A stretch of DNA of 64,000 nucleotides from Sulfurovum sp. UBA5198 (GCA_002412865.1 DHVW01000003.1:1-64000); one strand, 5' to 3'; numbered from the stretch's first letter, positions 8,886 to 17,582 are shown. Notes: a model not told the origin generated them from the sequence alone. Translations and numbers: made by a program.

Positions 8886-9472
8886 AAGTAAAAATATGTG
8901 GAATAACTAATCTAGAAGATGGATTGGTTGCATGTGAAGCTGGAGCTGATGCATTGGGGTTTGTATTTTATAATAAAAGTCCTAGGTGTATCACTCCACA
9001 AGATGCACAAATAATTATCGATAAACTACCGCCATTTGTAAAGACAGTTGGACTTTTTGTTAATGAAACTACAGATGCTATTAATGAAATATGTCGATTT
9101 AGCAAAATAGATATAGCACAAATTCATTTTGATGTTAGTGATGATTTTTTGAGTCAACTCACAATACCATACATTAGAGTGATAAGAGCTACGAGCAAAG
9201 AAGATATACTTAGATATATTGGTAATTATATTTTGGTTGATGCCTTTGTGGAGAGTTATGGTGGAGAGGGCAAGAGAGTTGCTTTGGAGTGGTTCGATGA
9301 TATTGATTGCTCAAAAATCATACTTGCTGGTGGGCTAAGAAGTGAAAATCTAAGTGAACTAAAAAATTATAACTTTTATGGCGTGGATGTAAGCAGTGGT
9401 GTAGAGAGAGTCAAAGGCAAAAAAGATAAAATAAAAATAAAAGAGTTTATAGAAAATGCAAAAAGTCTTTGA
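8882..9472 (+). CDS. trpF: Phosphoribosylanthranilate isomerase
   Basis: A 196-residue TIM barrel catalysing the third step of tryptophan synthesis. The KVKICGIT start carries the catalytic Cys, ADALGFVFYNKSPR follows, VGLFVN is present, and VDAFVESYGGEGK holds the catalytic Asp. The C-terminal phosphate-binding loops are LAGGL and GVDVSSGVE. It is placed between rpe and a DEDDh exonuclease and not among other trp genes. It overlaps rpe by four bases and the next gene by 17 bases. Confidence 0.95.
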   Translation: MKVKICGITNLEDGLVACEAGADALGFVFYNKSPRCITPQDAQIIIDKLPPFVKTVGLFVNETTDAINEICRFSKIDIAQIHFDVSDDFLSQLTIPYIRVIRATSKEDILRYIGNYILVDAFVESYGGEGKRVALEWFDDIDCSKIILAGGLRSENLSELKNYNFYGVDVSSGVERVKGKKDKIKIKEFIENAKSL

Positions 9473-10256
9473 GCAGCTTACAAAATCATTTCGTCACAAT
9501 AAGGGTATAATCAATAAAGAGACATTTGACTCAATCGTATACAAACACTCTACACTATTCGAAGAGAGTGATACGATATATTATCTGCTTCAAGCCTCTG
9601 GTTATCCTATTGAAAATGAAAATGACAATTATATATATAAGCCATTTTTTACATCATACAAAGATGAGGTGTTTTGTGTGGTGGATATCGAGACTAATGG
9701 TAGCAAACCTAGCTCATCACAAGTGATAGAATTGGGTGCGGTGATGGTAAAGAATGGAGAGATAATAGATCATTTTGAAACATTTGTTGAGTGTGCATTT
9801 TTGCCTGATTATATCACCAAGGTGACGGGCATAGAGACCATTGACTTAGCAAATGCACCTAGTGCAAAAGAAGCATTGACTAATTTACGAATTTTTATGA
9901 AAGATACTATTTTTGTAGCACATAATGCAAGTTTTGATGCTTCATTTTTATCAGCATCACTTCATAGGCACGGTTTGGGCGAGCTTGGCAATCCTGTGAT
10001 GTGTAGTATCGATTTGGCAAAAAGAACTTTTGAGAGTGAGCGATATGGCTTGGCATATTTAATAGAGTCATTGAGCATACCTATTAAGGTTCATCATAGG
10101 GCGTATAGTGACGCCTTGTCTGCTAGCTTTGTAATGAAAAAGAGTTTTGAGACGCTTCCAAAATATGTAAATAGTAGTGATGATTTGCTAAAATTCGCTG
10201 AGTCTAGCAAAAAAGAGAGAAGTGCAAAGAAAAGAAAAATAATAACTAGGAGCTAG
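9456..10256 (+). CDS. DnaQ-like DEDDh 3'-5' exonuclease
   Basis: A 266-residue protein. After an N-terminal region of about 75 residues with no clear domain, it has the epsilon-type exonuclease fold. ExoI is VVDIETNG (catalytic D and E), ExoII includes HNASFDASFL, and ExoIII HRAYSDALSA gives the His and Asp. Such proteins proofread DNA polymerase III or process DNA ends. The additional N-terminal domain is seen in Campylobacterota DnaQ homologues, so this may be the main epsilon subunit, but I cannot exclude a second paralogue. The ATG overlaps trpF by 17 bases. Confidence 0.82.
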   Translation: MQKVFEQLTKSFRHNKGIINKETFDSIVYKHSTLFEESDTIYYLLQASGYPIENENDNYIYKPFFTSYKDEVFCVVDIETNGSKPSSSQVIELGAVMVKNGEIIDHFETFVECAFLPDYITKVTGIETIDLANAPSAKEALTNLRIFMKDTIFVAHNASFDASFLSASLHRHGLGELGNPVMCSIDLAKRTFESERYGLAYLIESLSIPIKVHHRAYSDALSASFVMKKSFETLPKYVNSSDDLLKFAESSKKERSAKKRKIITRS

Positions 10257-10305
10257 TAGTTATTTTATTAACTTACAGAGCAAAATATTGAAAGCATAAT
10301 CTTTA

Positions 10306-10417
10306 GATACTTTTTTATAAAAGTATCGCAAAAAGCGTCATCACTCACGAACCGTTACGCTAGATTTTTGCGACATATGCTCAAAATCTATCTACTTTTC
10401 GAGCGTTTGGATGACAA
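10306..10417. repeat. Two-hairpin intergenic element, copy 2
   Basis: It matches the element at 3810-3920 in order and spacing. Hairpin 1 is GATACTTTT..AAAAGTATC (10306-10327), then GCAAAAA and CACTCACGAACCG. Hairpin 2 is TAGATTTT / AAAATCTA (10361-10368 with 10383-10390), followed by CTTTTCGAGCGTT. Where the stems differ from copy 1, both strands change so that pairing is kept. It fills most of the gap between the exonuclease gene and the carbonic-anhydrase-like gene. Confidence 0.7.
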
Positions 10418-10424
10418 CACTATT

Positions 10425-10949
10425 TTATTGATACTGATTTTTGAACTTCACATATCTAGATGCACTCGCATAAAGTTCAGCCACTTCGTCATCATTTAAT
10501 TCACGCACAACTTTAGCAGGACTTCCCATAATGAGGCTTCTTGGTGGAAAAACTTTGTTTTTGGTCACTAAAGCTCCAGCCCCTACGATAGATTCTTTGC
10601 CTATAACTGCACCATCAAGTATTGTGGCACTCATACCAATTAGACAAGCATTTTCTATGGTACAACCATGTAGCATCACACGATGACCTACTGTGACATC
10701 ATCACCAATAATTGTAGGATAGCCATCACTCATATCATCAAGCTTATGATGCGTGACATGAACCATGCTAAGGTCTTGAATATTTGATCTAGCACCAATC
10801 TTTATATAATGTACATCACCACGAACCACACAGCCAAACCAAACTGCACTATCTTCACCCATTTCTACTCTGCCAATAATATCTGCACTACTTGCAATCC
10901 AACAATTTTTACCAATCTTCGGAGAGTGGTTTTGAAAATCCATTATCAT
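10425..10949 (-). CDS. Gamma-carbonic-anhydrase-family hexapeptide-repeat protein
   Basis: A 174-residue left-handed beta-helix protein built of hexapeptide repeats, with the order and loop of the gamma carbonic anhydrase / YrdA / PaaY group. The three His that would bind metal are visible in MVHVTHH and GHRVMLHGC. The segment VVRGDVHYIKIGARSNIQD is the most conserved part of the family. Active carbonic anhydrases of this class hydrate CO2, but many YrdA-like members have no proven activity, so I do not assign it. It converges with the exonuclease gene. Confidence 0.85.
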   Translation of the reverse strand: MIMDFQNHSPKIGKNCWIASSADIIGRVEMGEDSAVWFGCVVRGDVHYIKIGARSNIQDLSMVHVTHHKLDDMSDGYPTIIGDDVTVGHRVMLHGCTIENACLIGMSATILDGAVIGKESIVGAGALVTKNKVFPPRSLIMGSPAKVVRELNDDEVAELYASASRYVKFKNQYQ

Positions 10950-11042
10950 CTATTTACCTATTTTTTTATTATTATACTATAATCTTTACAAGTATGAACG
11001 CTAAATTAAGCAATATTAGGCTAAAATTCCAACCTACAAAAT

Positions 11043-11119
11043 GCGCTCATAGCTCAGCTGGATAGAGCATCGGTTTGCGGTACCGAAGGTCGTAGGTTCG
11101 AATCCTACTGGGCGTACCA
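11043..11119 (+). tRNA. tRNA-Arg (GCG)
   Basis: A complete cloverleaf with D arm GCTC..GAGC, anticodon stem TCGGT/ACCGA and loop TTGCGGT. This gives anticodon GCG, which reads CGC and CGU. The T arm is GTAGG/CCTAC and CCA is encoded. The first acceptor pair is G-U. An A34 (ACG) anticodon is the more familiar reader of this box in bacteria. Confidence 0.93.
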
Positions 11120-11172
11120 CTTCTTAATCAATATTAATATATAATATATCATTAAAATATCTTGGAGATGGA

Positions 11173-11859
11173 ATGAATATAGCAATTGTAAATGACAACC
11201 TTTTAATTGCCAAACTTATTGAAATGTCATTAAAAGATAAATCACATAGTATTGTAAATATAGATATGGCAACTTACTTGGATGGTAAATTTGATGTTGT
11301 TATAGTTGATGATAGTTTGTATCATGATGAAATATTATCAAAATTTCTAAGTACACGAATAGTAATTATATCGAGCCCAGATAAGGTAGAAGATTTTAAA
11401 AAAATAAATGGCATATGGCAAGTAATAAAAAAACCTTTTATGCCTTCTCAATTAAGTGAGATTATCGAAAAATTAGAAATAAAAATTAAAGAGAAAAAAG
11501 TTGAACCAATAGTAAACAAAGTGCCATTTACACAAATTTTGGACAAAGATACTATTGAAGAGATACAAGTCCTGCTTGACAATGAGACAATAGAGTGCGA
11601 TGAGAATGACGATAGTGATGAAGCTGATGAAATAAAAGAAGATATCATGGTGCATGAAATAGTTCAAGATATAGAAAAAGTAAATGAAAAACGAAAAAAG
11701 AGACTCTTAAAAGAGATTTTTAATAAAAATAGTACTCAAAACAATAAAAGCGATGGAATTCTAAATGCACTACTAAATATGAAGTATAAAAAACTAAAAA
11801 AACTTCTTAAAAATGCAGAGGTGAATATTCAAATAAAATTTCCAAAAGATAAAAAATGA
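11173..11859 (+). CDS. Receiver-like protein with acidic, lysine-rich C-terminal tail
   Basis: A 228-residue protein. Residues 1-100 resemble a response-regulator receiver: the acidic pocket is reduced (IVNDN at the start), a phosphoacceptor candidate sits in VVIVDDS, and the conserved Lys appears in VIKKPFMPSQL. The remainder is a charged, low-complexity tail with an acidic block (ECDENDDSDEADEIKED) followed by a basic end. No DNA-binding or enzymatic output domain is visible. It overlaps gmk by four bases and so shares its transcript. The function is unknown; a phosphorylation-independent adaptor is possible. Confidence 0.6.
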   Translation: MNIAIVNDNLLIAKLIEMSLKDKSHSIVNIDMATYLDGKFDVVIVDDSLYHDEILSKFLSTRIVIISSPDKVEDFKKINGIWQVIKKPFMPSQLSEIIEKLEIKIKEKKVEPIVNKVPFTQILDKDTIEEIQVLLDNETIECDENDDSDEADEIKEDIMVHEIVQDIEKVNEKRKKRLLKEIFNKNSTQNNKSDGILNALLNMKYKKLKKLLKNAEVNIQIKFPKDKK

Positions 11860-12482
11860 ATATAGCCAAATCTGATTACGGTGCTATTTTGGTGCTTTCA
11901 GGTCCAAGTGGGGCAGGGAAAAGTACTATTATCAACCAAGCATCAACGGCCATAGGAGATTATTATTTTTCTATATCAACTACTACTAGAAAACCACGGA
12001 TGGGTGAGACGCATGGTGTGGAGTATTATTTTGTAAGCAAAGAAGAGTTTGAGAGTGATATAAAATCTGGTAATTTTTTGGAATATGCTAAGGTGCATGA
12101 TAACTACTATGGTACTTCAATGAAACCAGTTAATGATGCACTAAGTGATGGAAAACTTGTAATCTTCGATATAGATGTGCAAGGTCATAGGCTTGTAAGA
12201 GCCAAAATGGGAGATATTACCACTTCGGTATTTATTACACCACCATCATTAAAAGAGCTAGAAGATAGGCTTAGGGCTAGGTCAAGCGATTCGACTGATA
12301 CAATAAACAGAAGAATTAATAATGCAAAAAAAGAGATAGAGGCAATAGGCGAATACGATTTTGTAATAATAAATGATGAGGTGGAAATGGCTTCCTTGCA
12401 ATTTGTATCCGTAGCTAAAGCAAGTAGACTCAAAATGAATAAAGAAAAATTGCAAAATCTTATCTCATTATGGCAAAATTAG
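11856..12482 (+). CDS. gmk: Guanylate kinase
   Basis: A 208-residue kinase that phosphorylates GMP to GDP with ATP. The P-loop GPSGAGKST is at residues 15-23, followed by STTTRKPRMGETHGVEYYF (GMP-binding region). LVIFDIDVQG and the LID-type segment RLRARSSDS complete the family pattern. The ATG overlaps the stop of the receiver-like gene (ATGA). A new promoter for tatA lies just after its stop. Confidence 0.96.
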   Translation: MNIAKSDYGAILVLSGPSGAGKSTIINQASTAIGDYYFSISTTTRKPRMGETHGVEYYFVSKEEFESDIKSGNFLEYAKVHDNYYGTSMKPVNDALSDGKLVIFDIDVQGHRLVRAKMGDITTSVFITPPSLKELEDRLRARSSDSTDTINRRINNAKKEIEAIGEYDFVIINDEVEMASLQFVSVAKASRLKMNKEKLQNLISLWQN

Positions 12483-12493
12483 ATAAAATTGTG

Positions 12494-12499
12494 TATAAT
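12494..12499 (+). promoter_or_regulatory. -10 box before tatA
   Basis: TATAAT at 12494-12499 lies 29 bases before the tatA ATG, and an AAAGGATT ribosome site follows. It suggests that tatA has its own start of transcription apart from gmk. Confidence 0.5.
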
Positions 12500-12527
12500 A
12501 TCTTAATTAACACAACAAAGGATTAAT

Positions 12528-12752
12528 ATGGGCGGATTTAGCAGTATGTCACATTGGCTAATTGTACTTGCAATAATTGTTTTGCTTTTCGGTGCTAAGA
12601 AAATACCTGAACTTGCAAAAGGTATGGGTAAGGGCATCAAAAACTTCAAAGAGGCACTCAATGAAGAAGACGAAAAAAGCGACAAAAAAGAGCTAGCAAG
12701 CGACATCGATACAGATAAAACTACAAAAACAAATACAAAAACAGACGCTTAG
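12528..12752 (+). CDS. tatA: Sec-independent protein translocase subunit TatA
   Basis: A 74-residue membrane protein with a single N-terminal helix (about residues 6-21). This is followed by the amphipathic segment [20 protein letters not shown], which is diagnostic for TatA/E, and a charged low-complexity tail (EDEKSDKKE... TKTNTKTDA). TatA multimers form the passage through which folded, twin-arginine-signal proteins cross the inner membrane. tatB and tatC are not in the window. The gene lies between gmk and argS. Confidence 0.93.
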   Translation: MGGFSSMSHWLIVLAIIVLLFGAKKIPELAKGMGKGIKNFKEALNEEDEKSDKKELASDIDTDKTTKTNTKTDA

Positions 12753-12804
12753 TAGATTTTCTACTTCGCTTGACTACTAAATAAATTCTACAAAACGGTT
12801 CATA

Positions 12805-14502
12805 ATGAAAATAAAATCACAAATTAACACAGTAATAAATCAAGCCCTATTAGAGATGGGAATAGTAGACTATGACGCAGTCATATCTGAGGCTACCAGA
12901 ATAGAGTTTGGAGATTTCCAATTTAATGGTGCGATGAGTTTGGCTAAAAAAATAGGCAAAAAACCACAAGAGATAGCTAGCCAAATTGTAGAGCTTATAT
13001 CACAAAATAGTATTATTGCTAAAGCCCAAATAGCAGGACCAGGGTTTGTAAATATTTGGCTAAATGATGAATTTGTTTCGAATAATTTAGAGATAATGAC
13101 CAAAAGTATAAACTTAGATATTGCTATTTCTTGTACCCCTCAAACAATAGTAGTGGATTATAGTGGACCAAATATGGCAAAAGAGATGCATGTGGGACAC
13201 CTTCGCTCAACAATTATTGGTGATACTTTGGCAAATCTATTTGAGCTTATGGGGGATATTGTAATTCGTCAAAATCACATTGGAGATTGGGGTACTGGTT
13301 TTGGTATGCTTATAGCTTACCTTGAAGACAAGGGAGATGAGTCGCATGATGAGCTAAAGGATTTGGAGAATTTTTATAAATTAGCTAAAGCCAAATTTGA
13401 TAGTGATGCCTTGTTCGCAGATAAAGCTAGAGAGTATGTGGTGAAAATCCAAAGTGGAGATGAGCATTGTTTGGCTTTATGGGATAAGTTTATTGGTACT
13501 TCTCTCTCGCATTGTGAAGAAGTTTACGAAAAGCTTGGTGTGAAACTTACCAAAGAAGATGTTAGGGCGGAAAGTGCATACAATGATGATTTACCAGTAG
13601 TGATAGAAGAGTTGACAAGCAAAAATCTAATTACTATTAGTGATGGTGCAAAATGTATATTTATGCCCGATGTTGAAACCCCGATAATTGTCCAAAAACG
13701 AGATGGTGGCTATCTCTATGCTACTACTGATTTGGCTGCGTTACGATATAGAACAAAATCATTGGATTCAACTAGAATGTGTTATGTTGTGGATGCAAGA
13801 CAAGGTGAGCATTTTAAACAGATGTTTTGGGCTTCAAAAGAGGCTGGTTTTGTGCAAAGCGATACAAAATTAGAACATATAGCTTTTGGCACGATGATGG
13901 ATGCCAGCGGTAAGCCATTTAAGACTAGAGATGGTGGCACGGTCAAGCTGTCAGCCTTGCTTGATGAAGCAATAGAGAGAGCTAAAGAGACAATTAAAGC
14001 AAAAGATGGATATGATCCAGCTACACTTGAGCATTTAGCACGAGTGATTGGCATTGGTGCAGTTAAGTATGCGGATTTATCAGTTAGCCGTGAGTCAAAT
14101 TATATATTTAGCTGGGATAAAATGCTTAGTTTTGATGGAAATACAGCACTTTATATCCAGTATGCTTATGCTAGAATACAGAGTATCATTAGTAGATTTG
14201 GTGATGAGATTAGTGGTGATATTATTATTGCTTCTCCTATAGAGCATAGACTCGGTGTAACTCTTCTTGGTTTTGACGACACGCTAACTAGAGCAAATCT
14301 GGACGCCATGCCACACTATATCACTAGCTATCTTTATGATTTGACAACTCTATTTATGCAGTTTTATGAGCTAAGTCCAATACTTAAAGATGATGTTGAT
14401 GTGGCTACTAAAATGAGTAGACTGCAACTAGCGAATTTGACTGCCAAAGTCATTAAGCAAGGATTAGCGATTTTGGGTATTGAAGTTGTGAATAAAATCT
14501 AA
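12805..14502 (+). CDS. argS: Arginyl-tRNA synthetase
   Basis: A class I synthetase of 565 residues that charges tRNA-Arg. The HIGH motif appears as HVGHLRST near residue 128 inside GPNMAKEMHVGHLR. The KMSK-like loop is the usual ArgRS variant, DASGKPFKTRDGG, near 369. The N-terminal Arg-tRNA-synthetase domain (residues 1-85) and the C-terminal DALR anticodon-binding domain are both present. A tRNA-Arg lies 1.7 kb upstream. Its stop is seven bases from the stop of the convergent priA gene. Confidence 0.95.
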   Translation: MKIKSQINTVINQALLEMGIVDYDAVISEATRIEFGDFQFNGAMSLAKKIGKKPQEIASQIVELISQNSIIAKAQIAGPGFVNIWLNDEFVSNNLEIMTKSINLDIAISCTPQTIVVDYSGPNMAKEMHVGHLRSTIIGDTLANLFELMGDIVIRQNHIGDWGTGFGMLIAYLEDKGDESHDELKDLENFYKLAKAKFDSDALFADKAREYVVKIQSGDEHCLALWDKFIGTSLSHCEEVYEKLGVKLTKEDVRAESAYNDDLPVVIEELTSKNLITISDGAKCIFMPDVETPIIVQKRDGGYLYATTDLAALRYRTKSLDSTRMCYVVDARQGEHFKQMFWASKEAGFVQSDTKLEHIAFGTMMDASGKPFKTRDGGTVKLSALLDEAIERAKETIKAKDGYDPATLEHLARVIGIGAVKYADLSVSRESNYIFSWDKMLSFDGNTALYIQYAYARIQSIISRFGDEISGDIIIASPIEHRLGVTLLGFDDTLTRANLDAMPHYITSYLYDLTTLFMQFYELSPILKDDVDVATKMSRLQLANLTAKVIKQGLAILGIEVVNKI

Positions 14503-14508
14503 TCTCTA

Positions 14509-16350
14509 TCAGGAAAAATCTAGAGCGTCCATATCTATCTCAATCGCTCTACTATTTACGCCATGAAGGGCATTCACAAGAGCTTTTTTGGTATGTGAAC
14601 GCAACAAGATATGATACCTATACTTATTAGCCACCCTTTCGATAGGGGCTTTGCCATGACCTATTATTTCTATATCTGCGTATGATTTTAGCTTCGAGAG
14701 TGTATCTCGCATAGTATCATTTGCATTAGCTTCTTTTTGGTGCTGGATTATAATCCTAGCCATTGAGCAAAATGGCGGATAGTTGGATAACTTTCTAAAT
14801 TCGATTTCATCATTCAAAAATAGCTCATAATCACTCAAATACTCACTAAATATATCCTCGTAGTTTGTCTGTATAAGCACAATTGCATCTTTGGCTCTAC
14901 CGCTACGACCTGCTATCTGAAAAAGCATACTCATAGCCCGCTCTTTGGCTCTAAAATCAGCCATACCTATCATATAATCAAGACCCATAATGATGCCCAA
15001 AGTAATATCTGGATAATCATGCCCCTTACTAAGCATCTGCGTGCCTACTAATATGTCTGTTTCTTTGGTGCTTAGAGCAAATAGTGCCTTGTGTAGCTTG
15101 GTGGGTGTCGTGATACTGTCTTTGTCAAACTGAGCTATATTTGCATCGGGCATTGCCTCTTGGATGATTTCAATAGCCTCTTTCGTGCCAATTCGTTCGC
15201 TACTTAGGGGTGAATGTCCACACTGTATGCAACTCTCTGTGATAACCTCGCTGTAACCACAATAATGACATCTGAGATGACGATTATCCCTGTGAAGTGT
15301 CATTCCTACTGAGCAAAACGGGCATTTGTGTGTTGCACCACATGAGTTGCAATGAAGATATTTGAAATTCCCACGAGTAGGTAAAAAGACTATTGCTTGA
15401 TTTTGACTTTGTACTGTTTGCCTCAGGAGATTGATAGACTGAGTATCTATGCTATCGCCATGAGTAAATCTGTATTGTTTATTGGTCTTTATATATGGGG
15501 TTTTTAATCTCACTACTGGATACTTATAAAATGATGATAATGATGGAGTCGCTGATGCTAAAAGCACTTTAGCATTTAGTTTATCGCCCATATATATTGC
15601 CATATCTTTGGCATTATAGCGTGGACGCATCATGGATTTGTAGCTATCATCATGTTCTTCATCCACTATGATTAGCCCAATATTAGCTAGTGGAACAAAT
15701 AGTGCTGACCTTGCCCCTGCTATTATCTGTATTTCGCCACTGTTTAGCCCATCTAGAATCTTTTCTTTTTGTTTTTTGGTGAGTTTTGAGTGCCAAAGTG
15801 CGATACTGTCACCAAAATAATTACTAAGTCGTTTATGCATTTGAGGTGTTAGGGCAATCTCAGGCATGAGCATAATTACGGTTTTATTGTCACTTAGAGC
15901 TTGTGCCATTAGGTGTATAAAGATTTCTGTTTTACCAGCTCCCGTGACACCAAATAGCAAGCTTCTTTTATGCTCCAAAATCTCTGTAAGTGCGTTTTGT
16001 TGGTCTGTGGTTAGCATTGGTAGTTTTGATATCGCAATAGATGAGTTATGGATATTTTCTCCCTGCTCAAACGGCACAAAAAGTGCAAGTGCCTCGGAGA
16101 GTGAGGAGAAGTAATAACTGGATATAAACCGTGCTGTTTCCATCTGAAAATCAGTGTAATATTTGTTCGTAATTTCCGTGATGGCATTGGTCTCAAATTC
16201 TGGTTTTGTGGTGTATGATATTATAATTGCATCTTTGGTGGTGCTTTTAACTGGCACTTTTACCAAGCTACCAATAGCTATTTGGTAATCAAAATGATAA
16301 GTAAGTATAGGTGCTGATGAGCTTTGAAGTGCTATGTTGTAGTAGTATAT
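14509..16350 (-). CDS. priA: Primosomal protein N' (PriA), apparent ATA start
   Basis: The replication-restart helicase that loads the replisome at stalled forks. Walker A GVTGAGKTE, box II DEEHD, the eight zinc-binding cysteines (CNSCG, CPFC, CHYCG, CIQCG) and the C-terminal domain are all present. The first standard start codon in frame is a TTG at 16266, which would remove 28 residues. The in-frame sequence upstream of it encodes YYYNIALQSSSAPILTYHF and IAIGS, which is the expected PriA N-terminal 3'-end-binding domain. The codon where Met should be, at 16350-16348, is ATA, six bases after a CAGGAG ribosome site (16362-16357). A TAG stop lies ten codons further upstream, and no ATG, GTG or TTG occurs in between. 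Length with this start is 613 residues, normal for the family. Confidence 0.85.
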   Translation of the reverse strand: MYYYNIALQSSSAPILTYHFDYQIAIGSLVKVPVKSTTKDAIIISYTTKPEFETNAITEITNKYYTDFQMETARFISSYYFSSLSEALALFVPFEQGENIHNSSIAISKLPMLTTDQQNALTEILEHKRSLLFGVTGAGKTEIFIHLMAQALSDNKTVIMLMPEIALTPQMHKRLSNYFGDSIALWHSKLTKKQKEKILDGLNSGEIQIIAGARSALFVPLANIGLIIVDEEHDDSYKSMMRPRYNAKDMAIYMGDKLNAKVLLASATPSLSSFYKYPVVRLKTPYIKTNKQYRFTHGDSIDTQSINLLRQTVQSQNQAIVFLPTRGNFKYLHCNSCGATHKCPFCSVGMTLHRDNRHLRCHYCGYSEVITESCIQCGHSPLSSERIGTKEAIEIIQEAMPDANIAQFDKDSITTPTKLHKALFALSTKETDILVGTQMLSKGHDYPDITLGIIMGLDYMIGMADFRAKERAMSMLFQIAGRSGRAKDAIVLIQTNYEDIFSEYLSDYELFLNDEIEFRKLSNYPPFCSMARIIIQHQKEANANDTMRDTLSKLKSYADIEIIGHGKAPIERVANKYRYHILLRSHTKKALVNALHGVNSRAIEIDMDALDFS

Positions 16351-16366
16351 GTATTTCTCCTGTAAA

Positions 16367-16705
16367 TCAACAATCTACACACGAAAATATTTCAATTATA
16401 GTAATTTTAAGCTTTGGAATATGCTCTCGTATTATATCTTCTATAATAGCTTTATTGATGCCTTCATAGTCGTGAGCTATAAAATTTCTCACATCATATG
16501 TGCCTTTTATTGGTAATTTATCTTTGAATTGACTTTCTCTTAATTTATGTAATGTTTCTCCGATTTGAAGTAAACACATGAGCGTAGCATCAAATGCCAT
16601 TTTATTATCAAGCATATCTTTTATGGTTATGAATGAATCTTTGTACGACAAAAGGTCATCCAGTTTTTCATCTATAAAATATAGTTTTTCAACTCCATTA
16701 GACAT
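16367..16705 (-). CDS. hepT: HepT-like HEPN toxin
   Basis: A 112-residue all-helical HEPN protein (DUF86) with the catalytic R-X4-H-X-Y motif RNFIAHDY at residues 73-80. HepT toxins are RNases that are held inactive when the partner MntA adds AMP groups to the motif Tyr. The ATG at 16705 overlaps the end of the mntA gene by eight bases; an open frame extends further upstream only inside mntA. The stop lies 16 bases before the priA start, so priA is probably read from the same transcript. Recognition is by motif and partner; activity is untested. Confidence 0.85.
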   Translation of the reverse strand: MSNGVEKLYFIDEKLDDLLSYKDSFITIKDMLDNKMAFDATLMCLLQIGETLHKLRESQFKDKLPIKGTYDVRNFIAHDYEGINKAIIEDIIREHIPKLKITIIEIFSCVDC

Positions 16706-17006
16706 ATATGACATCTTTAAGTGCATATGTTTTAAAGGTGTTGCTGTGATTATCGATTGTTGCCAAATCAACATCATGATCGAGATATGTTTTTAGTTCT
16801 TTTTTAATCTCATTCAATCTAGCGAATGCTTGAAAGCCCCCATATTTTTTTAGAAATATAGGATTGATATTATAAAGCAAATCTATATCACTATCTGCAT
16901 TTTCGTTGCCTTTGGCAAATGACCCAAACACTCCAACTATTTCAAATCCATCAAGGAGTAGTATCTGTTTTTTGTCTTTTATTTTGGAAAGTAATACATT
17001 ATCCAC
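16698..17006 (-). CDS. mntA: MntA-like minimal nucleotidyltransferase antitoxin
   Basis: A 102-residue MNT-type nucleotidyltransferase with the active-site pattern G-S-X10-D-X-D: GSFAKGNENADSDIDLL at residues 28-44, with a third Asp in HDVDLATID. Proteins of this kind AMPylate and neutralise the HepT toxin encoded next. The order antitoxin then toxin with a short overlap is the usual one. The pair lies between the pseudopilin genes and priA, all on the minus strand. Confidence 0.86.
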   Translation of the reverse strand: MDNVLLSKIKDKKQILLLDGFEIVGVFGSFAKGNENADSDIDLLYNINPIFLKKYGGFQAFARLNEIKKELKTYLDHDVDLATIDNHSNTFKTYALKDVIYV

Positions 17007-17057
17007 AGATACTCCTTTTTATAACATTATATCACAAAAAGAGTGTTAAGATTTGGA

Positions 17058-17528
17058 TTATTGTGTGAGTTGTCTACAAGGATCATCTGTTGCGGTAGAA
17101 GCGGGTGTACAATCAAAACGACCGCCAGTTGACAATGTAAAGTCCACAGCTGTGCCACTTCCTGGCATAAGATATTGAGTGCCACTTGCCCAGCAGCCAG
17201 TTTGACCTGCTGCACATGTTGGGATTGTTCCTTCGAGTACATATATTGGATTGTCATCGGCATCCTTTAATTCTACACCTGCAACGCCAAATGTTGAAAA
17301 TGCACCACCACCTACATTTAGAGAGTCAATAGGGTCAAATTCTCCTCTAAGTGTTCTCATTTGTCTTTGTGTGGCGATAGATGCACGAACAGCAGCAACA
17401 GTAGACTTGGCAGCAGTAATCACGGCATCATTTCTGGTGGCTGCAAATCTAGGTACTGCAACTGCTGCCAAAATACCTATAACTACAATCACAAATACTA
17501 ACTCTATCATGGTAAATGCTTTTTTCAT
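17058..17528 (-). CDS. Type IV pilin-like prepilin 1
   Basis: A 156-residue class III signal-peptide protein. The prepilin peptidase site is KKA-FTMIEL with Ala instead of the usual Gly at -1 and Glu at +5, followed by a long hydrophobic N-terminal helix. The C-terminal globular part has Cys pairs (PTCAAGQTGC, DCTPASTATDDPC) that may form disulfides. Proteins of this kind assemble into type IV pili, type II secretion pseudopili or DNA-uptake fibres. It is the third of three tandem pilin-like genes, but has the most divergent C-terminal part. No assembly ATPase is nearby. Confidence 0.85.
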   Translation of the reverse strand: MKKAFTMIELVFVIVVIGILAAVAVPRFAATRNDAVITAAKSTVAAVRASIATQRQMRTLRGEFDPIDSLNVGGGAFSTFGVAGVELKDADDNPIYVLEGTIPTCAAGQTGCWASGTQYLMPGSGTAVDFTLSTGGRFDCTPASTATDDPCRQLTQ

Positions 17529-17582
17529 GATAAACTCCTTGTTATTATATTATATCAAATTTTTACTAATTTAGATACCAGT

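Noticed and set aside
16266..16268. TTG at this position as the start of priA
   Set aside because: It would delete 28 residues that clearly match the PriA N-terminus (YYYNIAL...), and no ribosome site precedes it.
17027..17263. A 78-codon frame overlapping prepilin 1
   Set aside because: It is out of frame with a clear prepilin and has no ribosome site or recognisable sequence.
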